A stretch of DNA of 64,000 bases from Chrysophaeum taylorii (lineage: Eukaryota; Sar; Pelagophyceae; Pelagomonadales; Pelagomonadaceae). This document shows, in pieces, positions 23,701-33,714 of this stretch. The position numbers were made by a program, and so were the translations under genes. The notes beneath the pieces were generated by a model. The model was not told the origin of the DNA. It ran no database searches and saw only the letters and a program-made list of their open reading frames with translations. Position 1 is the stretch's first letter, and every line of letters begins with the position of its first letter. The stretch spans positions 1 through 64,000 of the forward strand of contig JAQMWT010000575.1 of NCBI GenBank assembly GCA_029834535.1. Direction: 5' to 3'.

Positions 23701-25253
23701 CGTACGATTCACAGCGCCGCCGCAGCAGTATGAGCGCGTCGACGAGCGAGGCTGCTCTCGTCGAAGAGCTCGCCCGCCTTATACAACAGGGTGTTGATCT
23801 GCGTCACCAAGAGTTGCGGGAGATTATGGTGTCGGGATCGTGGAATGATAAAGTTGGTCATCGGAGCCTGCGCATCCTTGAGTTGATGGAAGCAGATTTG
23901 CTCGATTCTTGGGGCTGGGTCGCGAGAAAGTCGACGTGGCAGGCTGAGATCGCCGAGATTATCAAGGGTCACCTTCGTGCGGCTGTCGAGCTCTACGAGC
24001 AGTTGGATAACGAGGGATACTCGGAGCACTGTCGCTTGACGAAGGTGATCGAACGCGAGCGCTTCGACAGGCTGACACCTATTGAGCGAAGGGTTTATGC
24101 CAAGGCGGAGGATCGGGCGCTCTACCAGACGAATGCCCGAGAGGATGCGCCATCGGTTTCGGCTTACCTCTGCGCGTGGTTCGTCTGTCTTCTGTTTCTC
24201 GCTGGCGTGTGCGCGTTCACGGCTCAGGTTGCGTCAGTTATAACCGCCGACAGAGCAAAGCTCGCACTCGTTGGCTTTTGCGTCGCCGTCGCTTTTTTTT
24301 TCTGCCTCGTCTTGCCAATCGAGATTTTATTTTTCGACGTCTTCCTGCCGGCGTTGCTCCGGGAACACCTCGACCACCTCGAGAATCCGAGTGCACTGCG
24401 CCGCTTTCCGTACCAAACGGTGCTCCCGGACTCGGCGGCCTGCTACCTTTCCTTCGCGTGTCCATGGTTGGCCGAGACCAAACTCGGCCAGGCGCTCATG
24501 CGTGGCAAGCACATCGGCCTGAATCCTCAGACAAGTCGCTTGTCCTGGTTGTTCTCTGTGCGCTTCTCCGATGATAATCCCGAGCTCCAAGAGGACCCGC
24601 TCGGCGTCTTAAGGGAGCTCACCGGGATATACCGCGACTCGATCTTCAGGCCATCTCCGGGCACGCGCCTTGGACTCTTCCTCTCTTCAATAATCTTGGC
24701 GGTGCCAAACAATTACCAAGAAGCTGTCGTAGAGGAACTCGCAGTTGGCGTCGTAGTGCTCTCCGCTATTATCACGCTGAACACGGAGTTGCCGCAGGGC
24801 TTCAACCTCGCTCGACGAAAGCAAAACAGCACCTCGGAGGTGGTCAACTACCTCGCGGTTGCCATCTTTGTTATCGTCGTCGGCCTCGTCCTCACCCTGG
24901 TCGTCAAGCTCTTGAATTCGCAACGGGCAAAAGCCCTCATAGACGGCAGGCACCACGAGCGGATTTCACACTCTTGGCTCGTCGAAGAAGACCCACCACA
25001 AATCGACGACGTACTGTGTGCTAGTCACGAAAATGACAATGGACTTCAATCCTCGAAGCTCGAGGGGAAGGATGATTCGAACGAGTCGTCCGATATAGAC
25101 TTAAAGTTGGTTTTAGACCACGTCTTCAATGATTCGGAACGACCATCGCCCCGCGAACGTGACCAAACTGTTCAGATTATTGACTTCGATGCAGATAAAG
25201 ATTGTGATTTTGACCTCACCCCTGATAACGACGACGGATGCTCAAGCCGTTGA
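14758..25253 (+). CDS. Giant secreted/membrane PSxx-repeat protein with GDGW modules and REJ/GPS-like ectodomain
   Basis: Proposed exons: 14758-14818, 14862-22622, 22763-22962, 23052-25253. The three GT-AG introns (43, 140 and 89 nt) are placed by frame and join to one 3407-codon frame; donors are GTGCGT, GTGCGC and GTAAGC. Exon 1 encodes a signal peptide (MMFLASALVGAAVLSALS). Two Cys-containing modules follow (about residues 25-130 and 165-285), each with DxxGDGWNGACF. Residues about 281-1934 are PSxx/PTxx repeats. About 1945-2545 is a folded ectodomain with REJ-like text (LFDLRAANWLGDELPFDYEF) and a Cys-rich GPS-like end. Membrane spans lie near 2552-2580, 2621-2638 and 2690-2711, with at least four more after 3046. 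The tail is acidic. It is likely a cell-surface adhesion or wall-spanning protein. The REJ/GPS assignment is inference and no PLAT or channel pore was recognised. Confidence 0.8.
16280..19800 (+). repeat. Coding minisatellite, 324-bp (108-aa) higher-order repeat
   Basis: Within the giant gene, 4-residue PSxx units are arranged in a 108-residue higher-order repeat (for example PSSAPSESPSTQPSAAPSAT, PSSVPTPEPSGSPTARPSSL). Near-identical copies recur every 324 bp (compare 18220, 18544, 18868). A shorter 120-bp sub-block is locally duplicated (16940-17060 with 17060-17180, and 17705-17825 with 17825-17945). High identity between copies implies recent unequal exchange. Confidence 0.85.
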
Positions 25254-26229
25254 GCTCGCTTTGTTTTTGAGCCTAATTATTATAAGCGCCCTCATATCCT
25301 GAAGTTGGCGCCATATCTTATTTTTAGTCGTCTATCGTAATTCCTAGCACAAAAAAAGTTCATCATCATCATCGGACGCGGCTGCGTTTGCCAGAGCGGC
25401 GACTTCAAGACGCGCACCCGAACGCCGCGTTTCGAAGCGGGGGGTAGGTGTGACAGGGCTCATCACCGGAGCGCTGACAATAAAGCAGGTCAATAGAGAA
25501 CCCGTTTTCAGTATGTCGTGATGCACCCATTGCGCACGTTTCCTGGTGCGGCGGTCTGCGATGGAACGCATAAGAAGAAGGGCACAACACTGTCGCCGTG
25601 TATGATGATATGCTCTGAAGGTGCGGAAAAGACGCGTTGTAGTTGCAGAGTGAGGATTAGAGCAACATTGCGAATTTCCATAACCACCACAATCAGCTGC
25701 TCTACGCTGCGATATGAGATGAACAGAGATTGCTTGGTAATAGGGAAAAGTCAAGTTTGCAACCATCGAAAAAGTTTGATCACTTGAGTTTGATTAATCC
25801 AGATCTGGATTGACTAAACTTATACGTTTAGAGACTAAACATAGGGTTATCCGACAAAAAACAAGGGCTGCCGTGAGTGTGATCAAGCTTTTAGCGGTTT
25901 TGCATGTCGCGCTGTGACTCCGGAGCGTCCTTCGACAGCGAGCCGCTCGCGCCCTTGCTGGGGCGTAACTCTTTCGACGACGCAGCCAACACGAGCTCGC
26001 GCTTCGCGACCCTTGCGGCGTCCCAACCAACGTCCTTGCTGGCCCGCGCTTTTCTTTTCTTTTCTTTCTGTGGCGCTTGGAGCCGTTTGCAGGCGGACGC
26101 CCGTTGGCCGCGGCAGTACAATGCGCGGGCATTGACACGTCGGCCGGAGCCCCGTACGGGAAGGTGCTGCGGGTCGTGACGAGACAACGCGAGGCTCTTC
26201 GCGTCGAGCGCCTTGAGGCGGACCTTCGA
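25254..26229. other. No recognisable gene downstream of the giant gene
   Basis: Short frames only. Minus 25344-25766 (140 aa) is not recognised. The segment just after the stop is shared with the pseudogene 3' flank. Confidence 0.4.
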
Positions 26230-26780
26230 GCTCCCCCTGCTCGTGACGTCCGCGAGGTGTCCTTCCTTTGCGCCGACGACTAACTCTCCACCGCCCGGGT
26301 GGCTTCATGGCCTTCGCGATATCTGGCATTCTCGAACTGCGACTTCCCGCCGGAAGTCGCCGTGGCAACTTCCTCCTCGTGCTGCCGTCGCCGGCCTGCG
26401 TACCGCTGTCCGGGCGTGGCATTCTTGGCGACAGACACCCAGGGGGTTCTCGACGACCCGTACGGCAACGTCTTGCTCGCGGACAATCGCTTGGTCAACC
26501 GCAACGGAACTCGGTCCTGCATGCACGACGACTCGGTGCTTTACGTGTTGAATGGCCGAGGGGGGGGGTCCGGCACACGGTCGAGCCTTCGGGCTTGTTT
26601 TGGAATTGCGTCCCACCCCTCGCCAGGCGTGCTTTCCGTTCCTTCGAGTCCACGTCGAGGCTCGTTCCTGACTTTTCTATCGTGGAGCCACCGGGAACGC
26701 CTACTCTGGGCGGTCTTCTCCGCCGAGGTCAAGACGATCGTGTTCTGCCCGTCATGGTATCCGCGACCACTAACGTCGAT
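26230..26780 (+). mobile_element. Interspersed repeat copy A (unknown family)
   Basis: Diverged homologue, in inverted orientation, of 37990-38420. Shared text includes the run around TTCTCGAACTGCGACTTCCC here versus TTCTCGAGCAGCGACTTCCC on the reverse strand there. Two frames conserve residues (FPPEVAVATSSSC versus FPEVVVATTTSGC). An open frame at 26299-27153 (284 aa) crosses it, but no known domain is visible. It is presumed to be part of a transposable element. Confidence 0.5.
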
Positions 26781-28029
26781 CGCCGCCGCGAATTTTGGCA
26801 CCCCGAGCCCGGTCGACAAGCAACGGGCCAACGACATCCAACGCGAATACGTCGCGCACGCTGCGTACGCCGACTGGAAATTTTGCGGCGGGGTCGACCC
26901 GGCAGCCTCGCGGGGCACGTTCCGGGACCGCCTCGCGGAGTTTGGGCCCCGATTGCTGGGGTTTGTCGTTGGTAATTTTTTCGCGGAGGGTAGTGACAAC
27001 CTACACGGCCTTCTCTTCCGTGTTGCCCGTCAAATTGGCATCAACACTGGGTGCTCCTTCCCTCCCTCGCGGCAGACACGGCGGCTCAGACAACGCGCCT
27101 CTACCGGCGTCTCTCCATCACGGTGCACCGCGAGCGTCCCCGTCTCCTTCTAGCCGGCCGCCAGTACGGCAACGGTGCAGCTACCGCCCACCTCCAGCAA
27201 CGGCACTACGCGCAGGCACACTTCAGGGAGCGCCAAGACGCTCGCAGAAACGCCAACGGTACCTACCGAATATGATTGACAGCAATGAACGTGGGTCCGG
27301 TCGAACCTACGTCGAGGTCGTCGTCGATGCGGCGACGAGAAAGAGGGCGGTCGTTCTCGTCATCAATAAAAGGGCGGCCTCGCTTTGTAGGAGTGACGCG
27401 CCTCTTCAGATAACACCAGCGTCCGGCCGCGACCATCGTGTGTTGAGTGTCGTCGACGTACTCGTCGAGAACTTTTGAGTCCCTGTTGCCGAGGCGCGGT
27501 GTCGTCCCGTTGAACGTCGTAAATGTAAACTCGCGCTCTTGGCTTGTACTTGTGAATTTTGCCGAACGCTGTGTGTCGAACGAAATCAGCCAGTCCTTTG
27601 CCGCCTTCGACGCAGCGCACGGACTTGCTGCTTGTTTTCAGAGACGCCCCCCGCATTTCAGGACGACGTCCGTAAGCTTGGTCAAAGGGTTGATCGGTAG
27701 CGCTGTGTAGAGGTGGGAACACTTCCGTCGGCCTAGAGCGCGAGTTTCGTCTTGACGATCGATTTGACCGACAACTTCAACGGCGTAGTCCGCGTAAAGA
27801 CTTCAAGGACAGCCTCCTCCTCATCGAAGAAATCCATGACTCTCCGTGCTTCCGCCCCCGAGTTTCTGGCCGCGCAGTGGCGCGCTCAGCGCGTTGAAGA
27901 CCGCCGGGTGCACGTTCCGGCCGTCCCACTCGCGCTCGTCACCCATTCTTCGCTCAAGGCAGGAAAGTCATCACTTTTTTCATCATCACCCACACTTTTA
28001 CCGGCCCTTCTTGGTAGTTTCCAATAATT
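26781..28029. other. Transposon-like debris
   Basis: Coding-like pieces with frame breaks. On the minus strand, 27722-27280 reads KGLADFVRHTAFGKIHKYKP, then RARVYIYDVQRDD and RPLSRRRIDDDLDVGSTGPT in different frames. This resembles a DDE transposase by style only; the family is not recognised. Confidence 0.3.
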
Positions 28030-28194
28030 ATTGGTAATATTATTACCTTACCGGAAAATTACTCTTTTTTTACCCTAGGAGTCATACTCTCGGCCGCCGG
28101 GTCCCTGGCGGCGCCCGGCCGGTTAGGCTAGTGCTTGGCCGTCCCCTATAGGCGGCTTGCATCAACGTCCTTCCTTCCACTCGCCCCACTCTCC

Positions 28195-28290
28195 TTTCCA
28201 CTCGATGCTCGCCACCCCGCCAATCTAAGCTTCTTTGATCAGCGCGCGCGGCTCCGCCCTTTTTAACCTTTGAGTTTACTCCTAAACCCT
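28195..28290 (+). repeat. Short interspersed repeat shared with the Helitron arms
   Basis: CCGCCAATCTAAGCTtCTTTGATC followed by ACCTTTGAGTTTACTC matches 54255-54310 on the same strand and 43990-44070 on the other strand. It is probably a solo fragment of the same element family. Confidence 0.65.
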
Positions 28291-29101
28291 TATTCATTAC
28301 CACTATTTTTCAGCGTTGCACCTTTACCCTACAGAGTAAAAAGAATAGGCTAAAAAAAAAAACCTAACTTGTTATTCCTTTGTTTTACCTTTTACTTTAT
28401 CCCTCTCGCGCTCGCCGTGCCTCGAGTCAAGAGTTTTGCTTCACCCTTGTGATGAGGCCACTTGATTTTGCTTTGAACGTGTGCCACCTCAGAGTAAAGG
28501 TGTTTTTTAACTTTACCCTTAACTTAAAGTAAAAGTGCAACGCTGCTATTTTTTTTTATTTGGAAAATCGCCGATGCCTTACCCAACCGGTGTTGCTCGC
28601 ATTTCCAAGGGGAGTGCCTCCTGCTCGTCGAGAGCCCCCTCGTCCTCTTGTTCCTACCAACACCCCGGATTTAACTCGCAGGAAAACCACTAGGGATGAG
28701 GTCTCCCATATGCGCTTTCAAATGCCTCTGCCGCTATACGAACTCCGAAAACACCCTCTTACTATTGCATACAGCTTAACACATTCAGCAACTTTACTCA
28801 GTTTTCGCAAGGTCTGCCCATAAACGAGGTTTTTCGTGTGCCTGTCACACCATTTCTTTCACTACCATCGCCAAAAATGGAGTTCGTTCAGCCGTGGACG
28901 CGATATGCATTGCTAACAGCCCGCTAGGTTTTATGGAAAAACTTTCGGGCTTCTTTCGTTGTCCATGCGCTCTCCTGTTGTTTGTTACTTTACCGTCGGC
29001 ACCAGCCATTAAGGCAACAACAACAACGGTGTTGTTCTCGCGTGGTACAAAAAACGAGTCCCATATGGATCACTTTTGCTGTACCACTTGTTTCACCCGT
29101 A

Positions 29102-29662
29102 ATGGTACCCCGCATCAGCACCTTTGCACTGAAAATTTATAAAAGCCACCCGAACCTCCTGGTGATGTCACAGAGCACCCCTTGCAGACTCACGGCACTT
29201 GAACAAGTCGTTTGTCCCACCTTCTGCTCCCATTTGCTTTTTGGTTGTTTCAATGACTCTGACAACGTTAAGATCCGTGTTCTCATCCATGCCGCAGACA
29301 TAGCGTCTTTTTTTCCCTGTGAATCATGTCCTGCTGGTCATCTTCGCGCAACCATTATCCGCACATATATTTGCGTTTCATCTGAGGTTTACGCGTTACT
29401 GCAAAACGCAATTTTGCACAAAGTACCGATGTGCCCGATGACATTTGTCGTACCGTCACCAGGCCCAAACGATTCGTCCCAAGTCACCTTCGCCCTTGAC
29501 TTGAAACGTATTACAAGAATGTGCCTGGAGCATCTTTTCCTACGAGTGACGGTTGCGCAATCCAAACGATATTCCAGGTTCATATGCGAGCGACACAGTG
29601 ACGATGATGATGACACTCTGTCTCAAATCCTATTTCGCCATATCTCGGAGTATAATAACTGA
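29102..29662 (+). CDS. Hypothetical protein in AT-rich island
   Basis: ATG-initiated frame of 186 aa. The same frame stays open upstream to a single TAG at 28925, and beyond that codon it continues open with an ATG at 28877 (MEFVQPWTRYALL), so the gene may be longer and broken by one stop, or spliced. Composition is unlike the neighbouring genes. Features include a Cys pair segment (FFPCESCPAGHL), VTFALDLKRITRMCLEHLFL, and an acidic DDDDD tract near the end. No family was recognised; transposon or viral origin is possible. Confidence 0.35.
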   Translation: MVPRISTFALKIYKSHPNLLVMSQSTPCRLTALEQVVCPTFCSHLLFGCFNDSDNVKIRVLIHAADIASFFPCESCPAGHLRATIIRTYICVSSEVYALLQNAILHKVPMCPMTFVVPSPGPNDSSQVTFALDLKRITRMCLEHLFLRVTVAQSKRYSRFICERHSDDDDDTLSQILFRHISEYNN

Positions 29663-29695
29663 CGAGAACATGCCTCCATCTAGATACTTGATGAG

Positions 29696-29821
29696 ATGCA
29701 GTCCACTCAAAAATTTTCCGATGATGATGTGAAACACGACTTTCTCAAAAAAGTGCTGTCTTCTAATAAGTACCCTCAGCTTTACACCGAAGTTACTGAT
29801 GCGACCGAAAAGTTGTGTTAA
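29696..29821 (+). CDS. Small hypothetical ORF, 41 aa
   Basis: MQSTQKFSDDDVKHDFLKKV... ends TEKLC at a TAA. Charged and helical in look, and it directly follows the 186-aa ORF. Too short to assign; possibly a fragment of the same broken gene. Confidence 0.2.
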   Translation: MQSTQKFSDDDVKHDFLKKVLSSNKYPQLYTEVTDATEKLC

Positions 29822-30072
29822 ACTATATCATCTAAAATGAAGCACCAGACGCAACGTCTACTGCTCTCATTTCTCAACAGTCTACTGCTCCGTCTAACGC
29901 TCCCTCTACGTTTAACTTCGAGGTATTGTCTGTCTGTCTGCGAAAAGTCCCAATCCTCCCCACACCCGTCGAAATCCTCGCTCAAAGAGTCGACAGTCTT
30001 AAAACCCTAGCCGAACAGCTAGCCCACAAAATACAACAGCTAATTAATTAATTAATTAACCGTAGTGGACAA

Positions 30073-30547
30073 TTAAATAAAGTACACTCTGACCTCGCTA
30101 AGGAAGGCACTTGCACTCGTCAACTCGCTGGAAGATCGCCTCATCCCTACCAACAACTGGAAGCAGGACGGCTCGAGATGTCTCTTTTGTCTCGCCGCCC
30201 GCACTTTGTCGAAGGAAGGAAGATCGTCTAGGAGACGAACTACAACTCGGAGATCTAATAATTCCCCAAGTGTAGGACCGTCTTCTCGCTCTTTCACTTC
30301 CCGACTAGTTCCCCAACACTGCTCCGCCAAGCACAGAGCACGCGTCAGTGCAGACGAATGACTCACCACGTGATGGCGATGATGGATGTTCAGGGAGGAG
30401 GAGGCTGAGAAGAAATCAAAGTAGAACAGAATTGATAAGTATAAAGGCCTTATTACATTCTTCTTTTTGAGTGAAGCAAGCGAAGTAAAGCTTCCGCAGG
30501 AGCAGCAGGAGAAAAAAAGAAGTAAGGGTTGTTTTTTCAAGTTGGTG
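30073..30547. other. Upstream region of the PTER-fold gene
   Basis: No supported gene. A minus-strand open frame overlaps here but is largely the antisense of the downstream gene. Confidence 0.3.
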
Positions 30548-31618
30548 ATGACGATGATCAAGACGCTGACTGGTCCCGTGAAGGCGTCCGAGGTGTCTTT
30601 GGTCGCGTTCGAACACGTGCTGTGCGACGGCGCGTGCGAATGGGGGGGCGACGACGAGGTTTCTCGCGGAAATGCGGCGCTGGACGGGCGCGTCCGATTG
30701 GAGCCGTGGAAGTACGAGACGGCGCTAGATTCATTCGAAATTGCAGCGCGCGAGCTCGCGGCGCTGAAGAAAGGAGAGGTCGTGTGCGACGTGACGACCG
30801 TCGACGAGGGCCGCGACGTCGTAGGGCTCGAGCGCATCGCGCGCACGGTGGAAGCGCGGGTGTGCTACGGCGCGTCGACGTCGAGCGATTGCGCGGACGT
30901 CGAGCGGACGCTAAGAGGCGAGCTCGGCGGAAAGGCCGCGTTCATAACGGTGCGGTGGCCCGCGAGCCCGGCGGTCGCGGAGGGTGTTGCCGCCGCGAGT
31001 CGCGCGACGGGCGCGCTCGTGGTGGTGTCGTTGCCGGGCGAGAATCCGGAGTCGCACGCGAGAGCGGCGGTCGCGGCGTTTGGCGAGGATCGGGTGGTCC
31101 TGAGGTGCGCGTGGCGCGTCGACCCGGCGAGGCTTGCCGCAGTCGCATTGTTTGTCGTAGACGGGTTCGGCAGGCCGTTCGAGGCGGCATTCCACGGGAT
31201 TCCGGACTCGAGCGACGCGGAGAGGATAAGGAGCTTGAAGGAGACGCCGGGGGTGCGGGAGCGGGTGGCGGGGTCCGTGGGTGTGCGGCACAGGCACCAG
31301 CTCAAGACCTACGGTGGGTTGGGGTACGATTATGCTCGGGAGCTGTTGACGAGGCACGGGTGTGCGGACGTACTGCGGAACGAGCGCGTATTGTCGCTGC
31401 TCGCGACGTACGAGGCGCCGTTGATGATAAAGCCGCCGGAGACCCAGAAACTCCAGTGCTCGTTGTGCGGGCGGGTGTTCGAGGTGCCATTGGGCCAGCA
31501 CTACGCGAAGTACGATTTCGTGTACTGTACTCGCGCCTGTTTGGCGAGACATCGCCGCGATCACGCGTTCGCGTCCGACGTCCTTCAGGGTCCCCGCGCG
31601 TCGGAGCAGGGGATGTAA
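30548..31618 (+). CDS. Phosphotriesterase-related (PTER) fold protein, metal ligands lost, with C-terminal Cys4 finger
   Basis: 356 aa. The opening (MTMIKTLTGPVKASEVSLV), the segment VDEGRDVVGLERIAR and RHRHQLKTYGGLGYDYARELL line up with the amidohydrolase phosphotriesterase-related family. The catalytic residues do not: the first metal-binding HxH is FEH (residues 21-23), no TH follows strand 5 (VVVSLPGE), no GHSD-like motif is seen (VVLRCAW), and the terminal Asp before YGG is Gly. It should therefore not bind the usual dinuclear metal centre. After the barrel, C304-x2-C307 and C327-x3-C331 form a small zinc-finger-like module absent from classical PTER. The start is the first ATG; upstream in-frame sequence has only a TTG. 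Confidence 0.7.
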   Translation: MTMIKTLTGPVKASEVSLVAFEHVLCDGACEWGGDDEVSRGNAALDGRVRLEPWKYETALDSFEIAARELAALKKGEVVCDVTTVDEGRDVVGLERIARTVEARVCYGASTSSDCADVERTLRGELGGKAAFITVRWPASPAVAEGVAAASRATGALVVVSLPGENPESHARAAVAAFGEDRVVLRCAWRVDPARLAAVALFVVDGFGRPFEAAFHGIPDSSDAERIRSLKETPGVRERVAGSVGVRHRHQLKTYGGLGYDYARELLTRHGCADVLRNERVLSLLATYEAPLMIKPPETQKLQCSLCGRVFEVPLGQHYAKYDFVYCTRACLARHRRDHAFASDVLQGPRASEQGM

Positions 31619-31842
31619 GAATGCGCTCTTAGTCAATTATTACGCGGAGGAGGAGGAGGTGGAGGAGGAGAGAGCGCGCGCGTCTTCAAATAATAATAAT
31701 AATAATAATAATAATCTGGGTTGGAAAAAGGAGTCGTTGTTTCTCCATCCCCCCCCCCGGGAAAGGAAGGGAACTACTCCCCGTCCGCTTCCGCAGCAGG
31801 CCATCATGTCGTCGGTCGCCGTCGTGGTGGTCGATATGTATA
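31619..31842. other. Convergent 3' spacer
   Basis: 224 bp between convergent stops, with an (AAT)n run at about 31688-31714 and a GGAGGA-rich tract. Confidence 0.6.
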
Positions 31843-33045
31843 TTAGGAGCCGTTGATGAGGGGGGATGAGGAGGTGGGCGTGGAGAGGTGGAAGGCGAGG
31901 GGACGCCGTTGGTTGAGGTCCGAGTCCGAGAGGGCGCGCTCCCTGACGATGCAGGCGACGCGGCCGTCGTCGCCCGAAGCAGTGGTGGTGGTGGTGGTGC
32001 TAAACAAGGCGCGGCCGTGGGCGTCGAAGGCGGCGGCGACCGCGTCGGCTCTGCAGGAAAAGTCGACGTAGCCGTGGGGTGGGTCCGCGTCGCCGAAGAC
32101 CCTCGCCCCGACGACCCCGCCGTAGCGCGCGAACCGATTTTCGAGGTCCCTATCGCGCACTCTCGGCGGCAACGGCACGACTTTGACGCTCGCGACCACC
32201 TGCTGGTGCTTTTTCGTCGGAGCGAGAGCCTCCGCAAAACTCCTGCAATCGACCAAAGAACCAACCACGGGCTGCTTTGAGGCCTCCTGTGGTCGTTGCG
32301 GTAGCCTCACGACAGGCGAGGGCCGTCGTCGGGGCTTGGGCGGCGCGGGGGGTTTGGGCGACGGTTTCGTTTCCTTTTTAGGTTGTTTTCTCTTGTTGGG
32401 TTTTGGATCTGGTTCGGGAGAGGGTTCGCGCACAACCTCCTCGAGTTCGTCGTCGGAGGACTCCTCCTCCTCGACAATCAGCAAAAGCTTGGGGGTCTTC
32501 TTTTTCTTCAGCTTTTGTCGCTTCTTTTTTTTCGGTTTCGATAGTCGCGACAATCGACGAACCGCAGCCGAGAGCGCGCACGCGACCCCAAACACGATCA
32601 AAAAGAAAAATATATCGATCCACAGCTCGTCCTCCTCCTCCTCCTCGGGCTCGTCCTCGAGGGCATACCGCAGGGCGCCGAGTTCGAGAGACGCGGACTC
32701 GTAAAAATCTCCAAAGTAGTCTTCGAGCGATGCCAGAAGCGATTCCCGGGACGGTCTGTCCAACGACCGGCACAGAGCGACCACCTCGGGGTCATCGAAG
32801 GGCGCTGCTCCGTGCTCGATGACCAGCAGCACGATCGCGAGGGCCGTCGCCTTTTCCACGCCCGCGGCAGACACGGCAGCAGCCCGAAAGGCGCCGAAGG
32901 CGTCGTCCTCGACAACCACCTCGGCGGCGGCGCACTCCTCCTTTTCGACAACGAACTCGCGCAACACGGCCTCCTCCTCGCACATGGGACCGTAATAGTA
33001 CTCGTCCCCACGCACGCTCCCCAGCACCATGAGCGCGACGAGCAT
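31843..33045 (-). CDS. Membrane-anchored RRM protein
   Basis: 400 aa. A signal peptide (MLVALMVLGSVRG) is followed by an acidic luminal/extracellular region of about 130 residues, one strong transmembrane segment (about 145-167, IDIFFFLIVFGVACALSAAV), a cytosolic Lys-rich stretch (KPKKKKRQKLKKKK), an acidic patch, a Pro/Lys-rich linker, then an RNA-recognition-motif-like domain at about 287-355 (ASVKVVPLPPRVRDRDLENR, FARYGGVVGARVFG, HGYVDFSCRADAVAAAF). The RNP-2 equivalent is VKVVPLP and the RNP-1 equivalent is HGYVDF. By this reading the RRM faces the cytosol, so it could tether RNA to the ER or another endomembrane. Signal, span and basic tract are visible; RNA binding is inferred. Confidence 0.72.
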   Translation of the reverse strand: MLVALMVLGSVRGDEYYYGPMCEEEAVLREFVVEKEECAAAEVVVEDDAFGAFRAAAVSAAGVEKATALAIVLLVIEHGAAPFDDPEVVALCRSLDRPSRESLLASLEDYFGDFYESASLELGALRYALEDEPEEEEEDELWIDIFFFLIVFGVACALSAAVRRLSRLSKPKKKKRQKLKKKKTPKLLLIVEEEESSDDELEEVVREPSPEPDPKPNKRKQPKKETKPSPKPPAPPKPRRRPSPVVRLPQRPQEASKQPVVGSLVDCRSFAEALAPTKKHQQVVASVKVVPLPPRVRDRDLENRFARYGGVVGARVFGDADPPHGYVDFSCRADAVAAAFDAHGRALFSTTTTTTASGDDGRVACIVRERALSDSDLNQRRPLAFHLSTPTSSSPLINGS

Positions 33046-33714
33046 CCTCTGTTCAAGCCAAGAACCCCTCTTCGAGGCCCGCTCTTTTGGGGTTTTTTTT
33101 CCCCCTTATAACGATGCACACTCGACTCGTTGTACAAAAAAGAAGGGTTTGAATTCATCTTTGTGTTCGTTTTTTTAAAACGGGCTTTACCCGAGGTTCG
33201 TCGGTCGTTGAGTGCGCAAAACGAAGAAGGTGGTCTGCCAGAGGCAGCAGCTCTAGCTCTAGCTGTGGCTGTAGCCGTAGCTGTGGCTCTAGCTGTGGCT
33301 CTAGCTGTAGCTGTGGCTGCTGCGCGAGGTATAATAACAGCCCATGCGCGGAGCGTCGATGCAGGGAGACGCCGTTCTGCAGCTTAGTGCGACTAGTGCA
33401 CCTCCCTTGATCGTCAATCTCGCAGCCTGCCTGTAGGCGCAGCAGTAGTTTGGATGTCGTACGAGGAGACGACAGACCACGCACTTGTTTGTCCTCGAAG
33501 CGGACGTGCGTAGCCGCCACGCGCGCAGCAAAAAAAAAAAAAACAAAACGAAACGAAACGGAGGAGCCCCACACTGTCGCCGCCGCCGCCAAGCAACAGG
33601 CAGGCGCGGGTAGTAGTGTAAAGAAGTCGGATCACTACATGTATGTAGTTCGATGATTGTTGATATGGATCGATGAGCGCGAGGGCAAGGGTGGCTGAGG
33701 AGCGTCAGCCAGAG
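33046..33714. promoter_or_regulatory. Divergent intergenic region with hexamer repeat
   Basis: 669 bp between the divergent RRM and CCDC25 genes. Contains the GCTGTG/GCTCTA hexamer array (33246-33322) and an A/AAC run (33530-33560). No specific promoter element was recognised. Confidence 0.5.
33246..33322. repeat. AGCTCT/AGCTGTGGCT hexameric microsatellite
   Basis: Twelve or so 6-bp units alternating GCTCTA, GCTGTG and GCTGTA. Confidence 0.85.

Larger units (their letters stand above)
28030..30072. other. AT-rich island
   Basis: Base composition shifts to visibly lower GC than the flanking genes, with long A/T runs (28350, 28548) and an ATTA repeat (30040-30058). It contains the ORF at 29102-29662 and a small ORF at 29696-29821. 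A further coding-like frame at about 29845-30050 reads SLKTLAEQLAHKIQQLIN at its end. Confidence 0.5.

Noticed and set aside
27280-27722. PiggyBac-type transposase on the minus strand
   Set aside because: Only vague similarity (KYKPRARVYIYDVQ) and no catalytic Asp blocks; left as unclassified debris.
30073-30846. 257-codon minus-strand frame, Ser/Thr-rich
   Set aside because: Overlaps the PTER-fold gene start in antisense and shows no domain.
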